From Eubacterium sp. (GTDB lineage: Bacteria; Bacillota; Clostridia; Oscillospirales; Acutalibacteraceae), in contig JAFYGD010000153.1 of the NCBI GenBank assembly GCA_017543415.1, forward strand, positions 1 to 14,361: DNA of 14,361 bases. Direction: 5' to 3'. Positions 14,344 to 14,361 of this stretch are shown one piece after another. The notes beneath the pieces are model-generated. The model saw only the letters and a program-made list of their open reading frames with translations. It made no database searches and had not been told where the DNA came from. Within the stretch, counting starts at the first letter, position 1. The number at the start of each line of letters is the position of its first letter. The translations under genes were made by a program, and so were the position numbers.

Positions 14344-14361
14344 ACGTATATCATTCTTTTC

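Noticed and set aside
1..14361. CRISPR array, insertion sequence, prophage or defence system
   Set aside because: No direct-repeat array, transposase, integrase, phage structural gene or toxin-antitoxin/restriction gene was found on either strand.

Overview
The window looks like chromosomal DNA of an anaerobic Firmicute, probably an uncultured Clostridia of the Ruminococcaceae/Oscillospiraceae type from a gut or rumen. The evidence is sigma-A style promoters (TTGACT-17-TATAAT), GGAGG ribosome sites, AT-rich intergenic DNA, and families common in Clostridia: the small CxCxxC 'Hsp90-like' protein, type Ic aspartate aminotransferase, PHP-family histidinol phosphatase and secreted FnIII proteins. 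The taxonomic placement is inference. No phage, transposon, CRISPR array, tRNA or rRNA was seen.

Left edge (1-3313, + strand). One uninterrupted frame begins as a 5'-truncated GH2 beta-galactosidase (LacZ). At about 2126-2150 it switches without a frameshift into the C-terminal ~130 residues of a class II galactose-1-phosphate uridylyltransferase (GalT). Codon use changes at the same place, so the junction is either a contig chimera or an in-frame deletion/recombination fusion. A PHP-family histidinol-phosphatase-like gene follows the galT end with a 3-nt gap.

3333-4671 (+). A single gene for a secreted protein with a signal peptide, a bacterial Ig-like repeat and a C-terminal fibronectin III-like domain. 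It has its own promoter and a strong terminator shared with the convergent gene.

4675-7231 (- strand). A small CxCxxC protein with its own promoter; a two-gene dinB (DNA polymerase IV) plus small-protein unit with a promoter, a LexA-like box at the predicted transcription start and a dyad around the -35; then nrdR, the repressor of ribonucleotide reductase genes, with a NrdR box inside its own promoter. This is a DNA repair and dNTP-supply neighbourhood.

7323-9475 (-). A two-gene unit, type Ic aspartate aminotransferase then a sugar-phosphate isomerase/epimerase-type TIM barrel, with promoter and terminator. It diverges from 9499-12578 (+): fumC and radC, overlapping by one base, then a membrane-anchored glycerophosphodiester phosphodiesterase with its own promoter. 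Aspartate aminotransferase and fumarase both feed four-carbon acid metabolism, so their divergent arrangement is metabolically sensible, but co-regulation is not shown.

12589-14361. A GPH-family sugar:cation symporter on the - strand. Its promoter diverges from a promoter that drives a short unit of about 112 nt, ending in a strong intrinsic terminator and containing no convincing reading frame. This is a candidate small RNA or orphan leader and, with the LacZ-GalT junction, the part least explained by known features.
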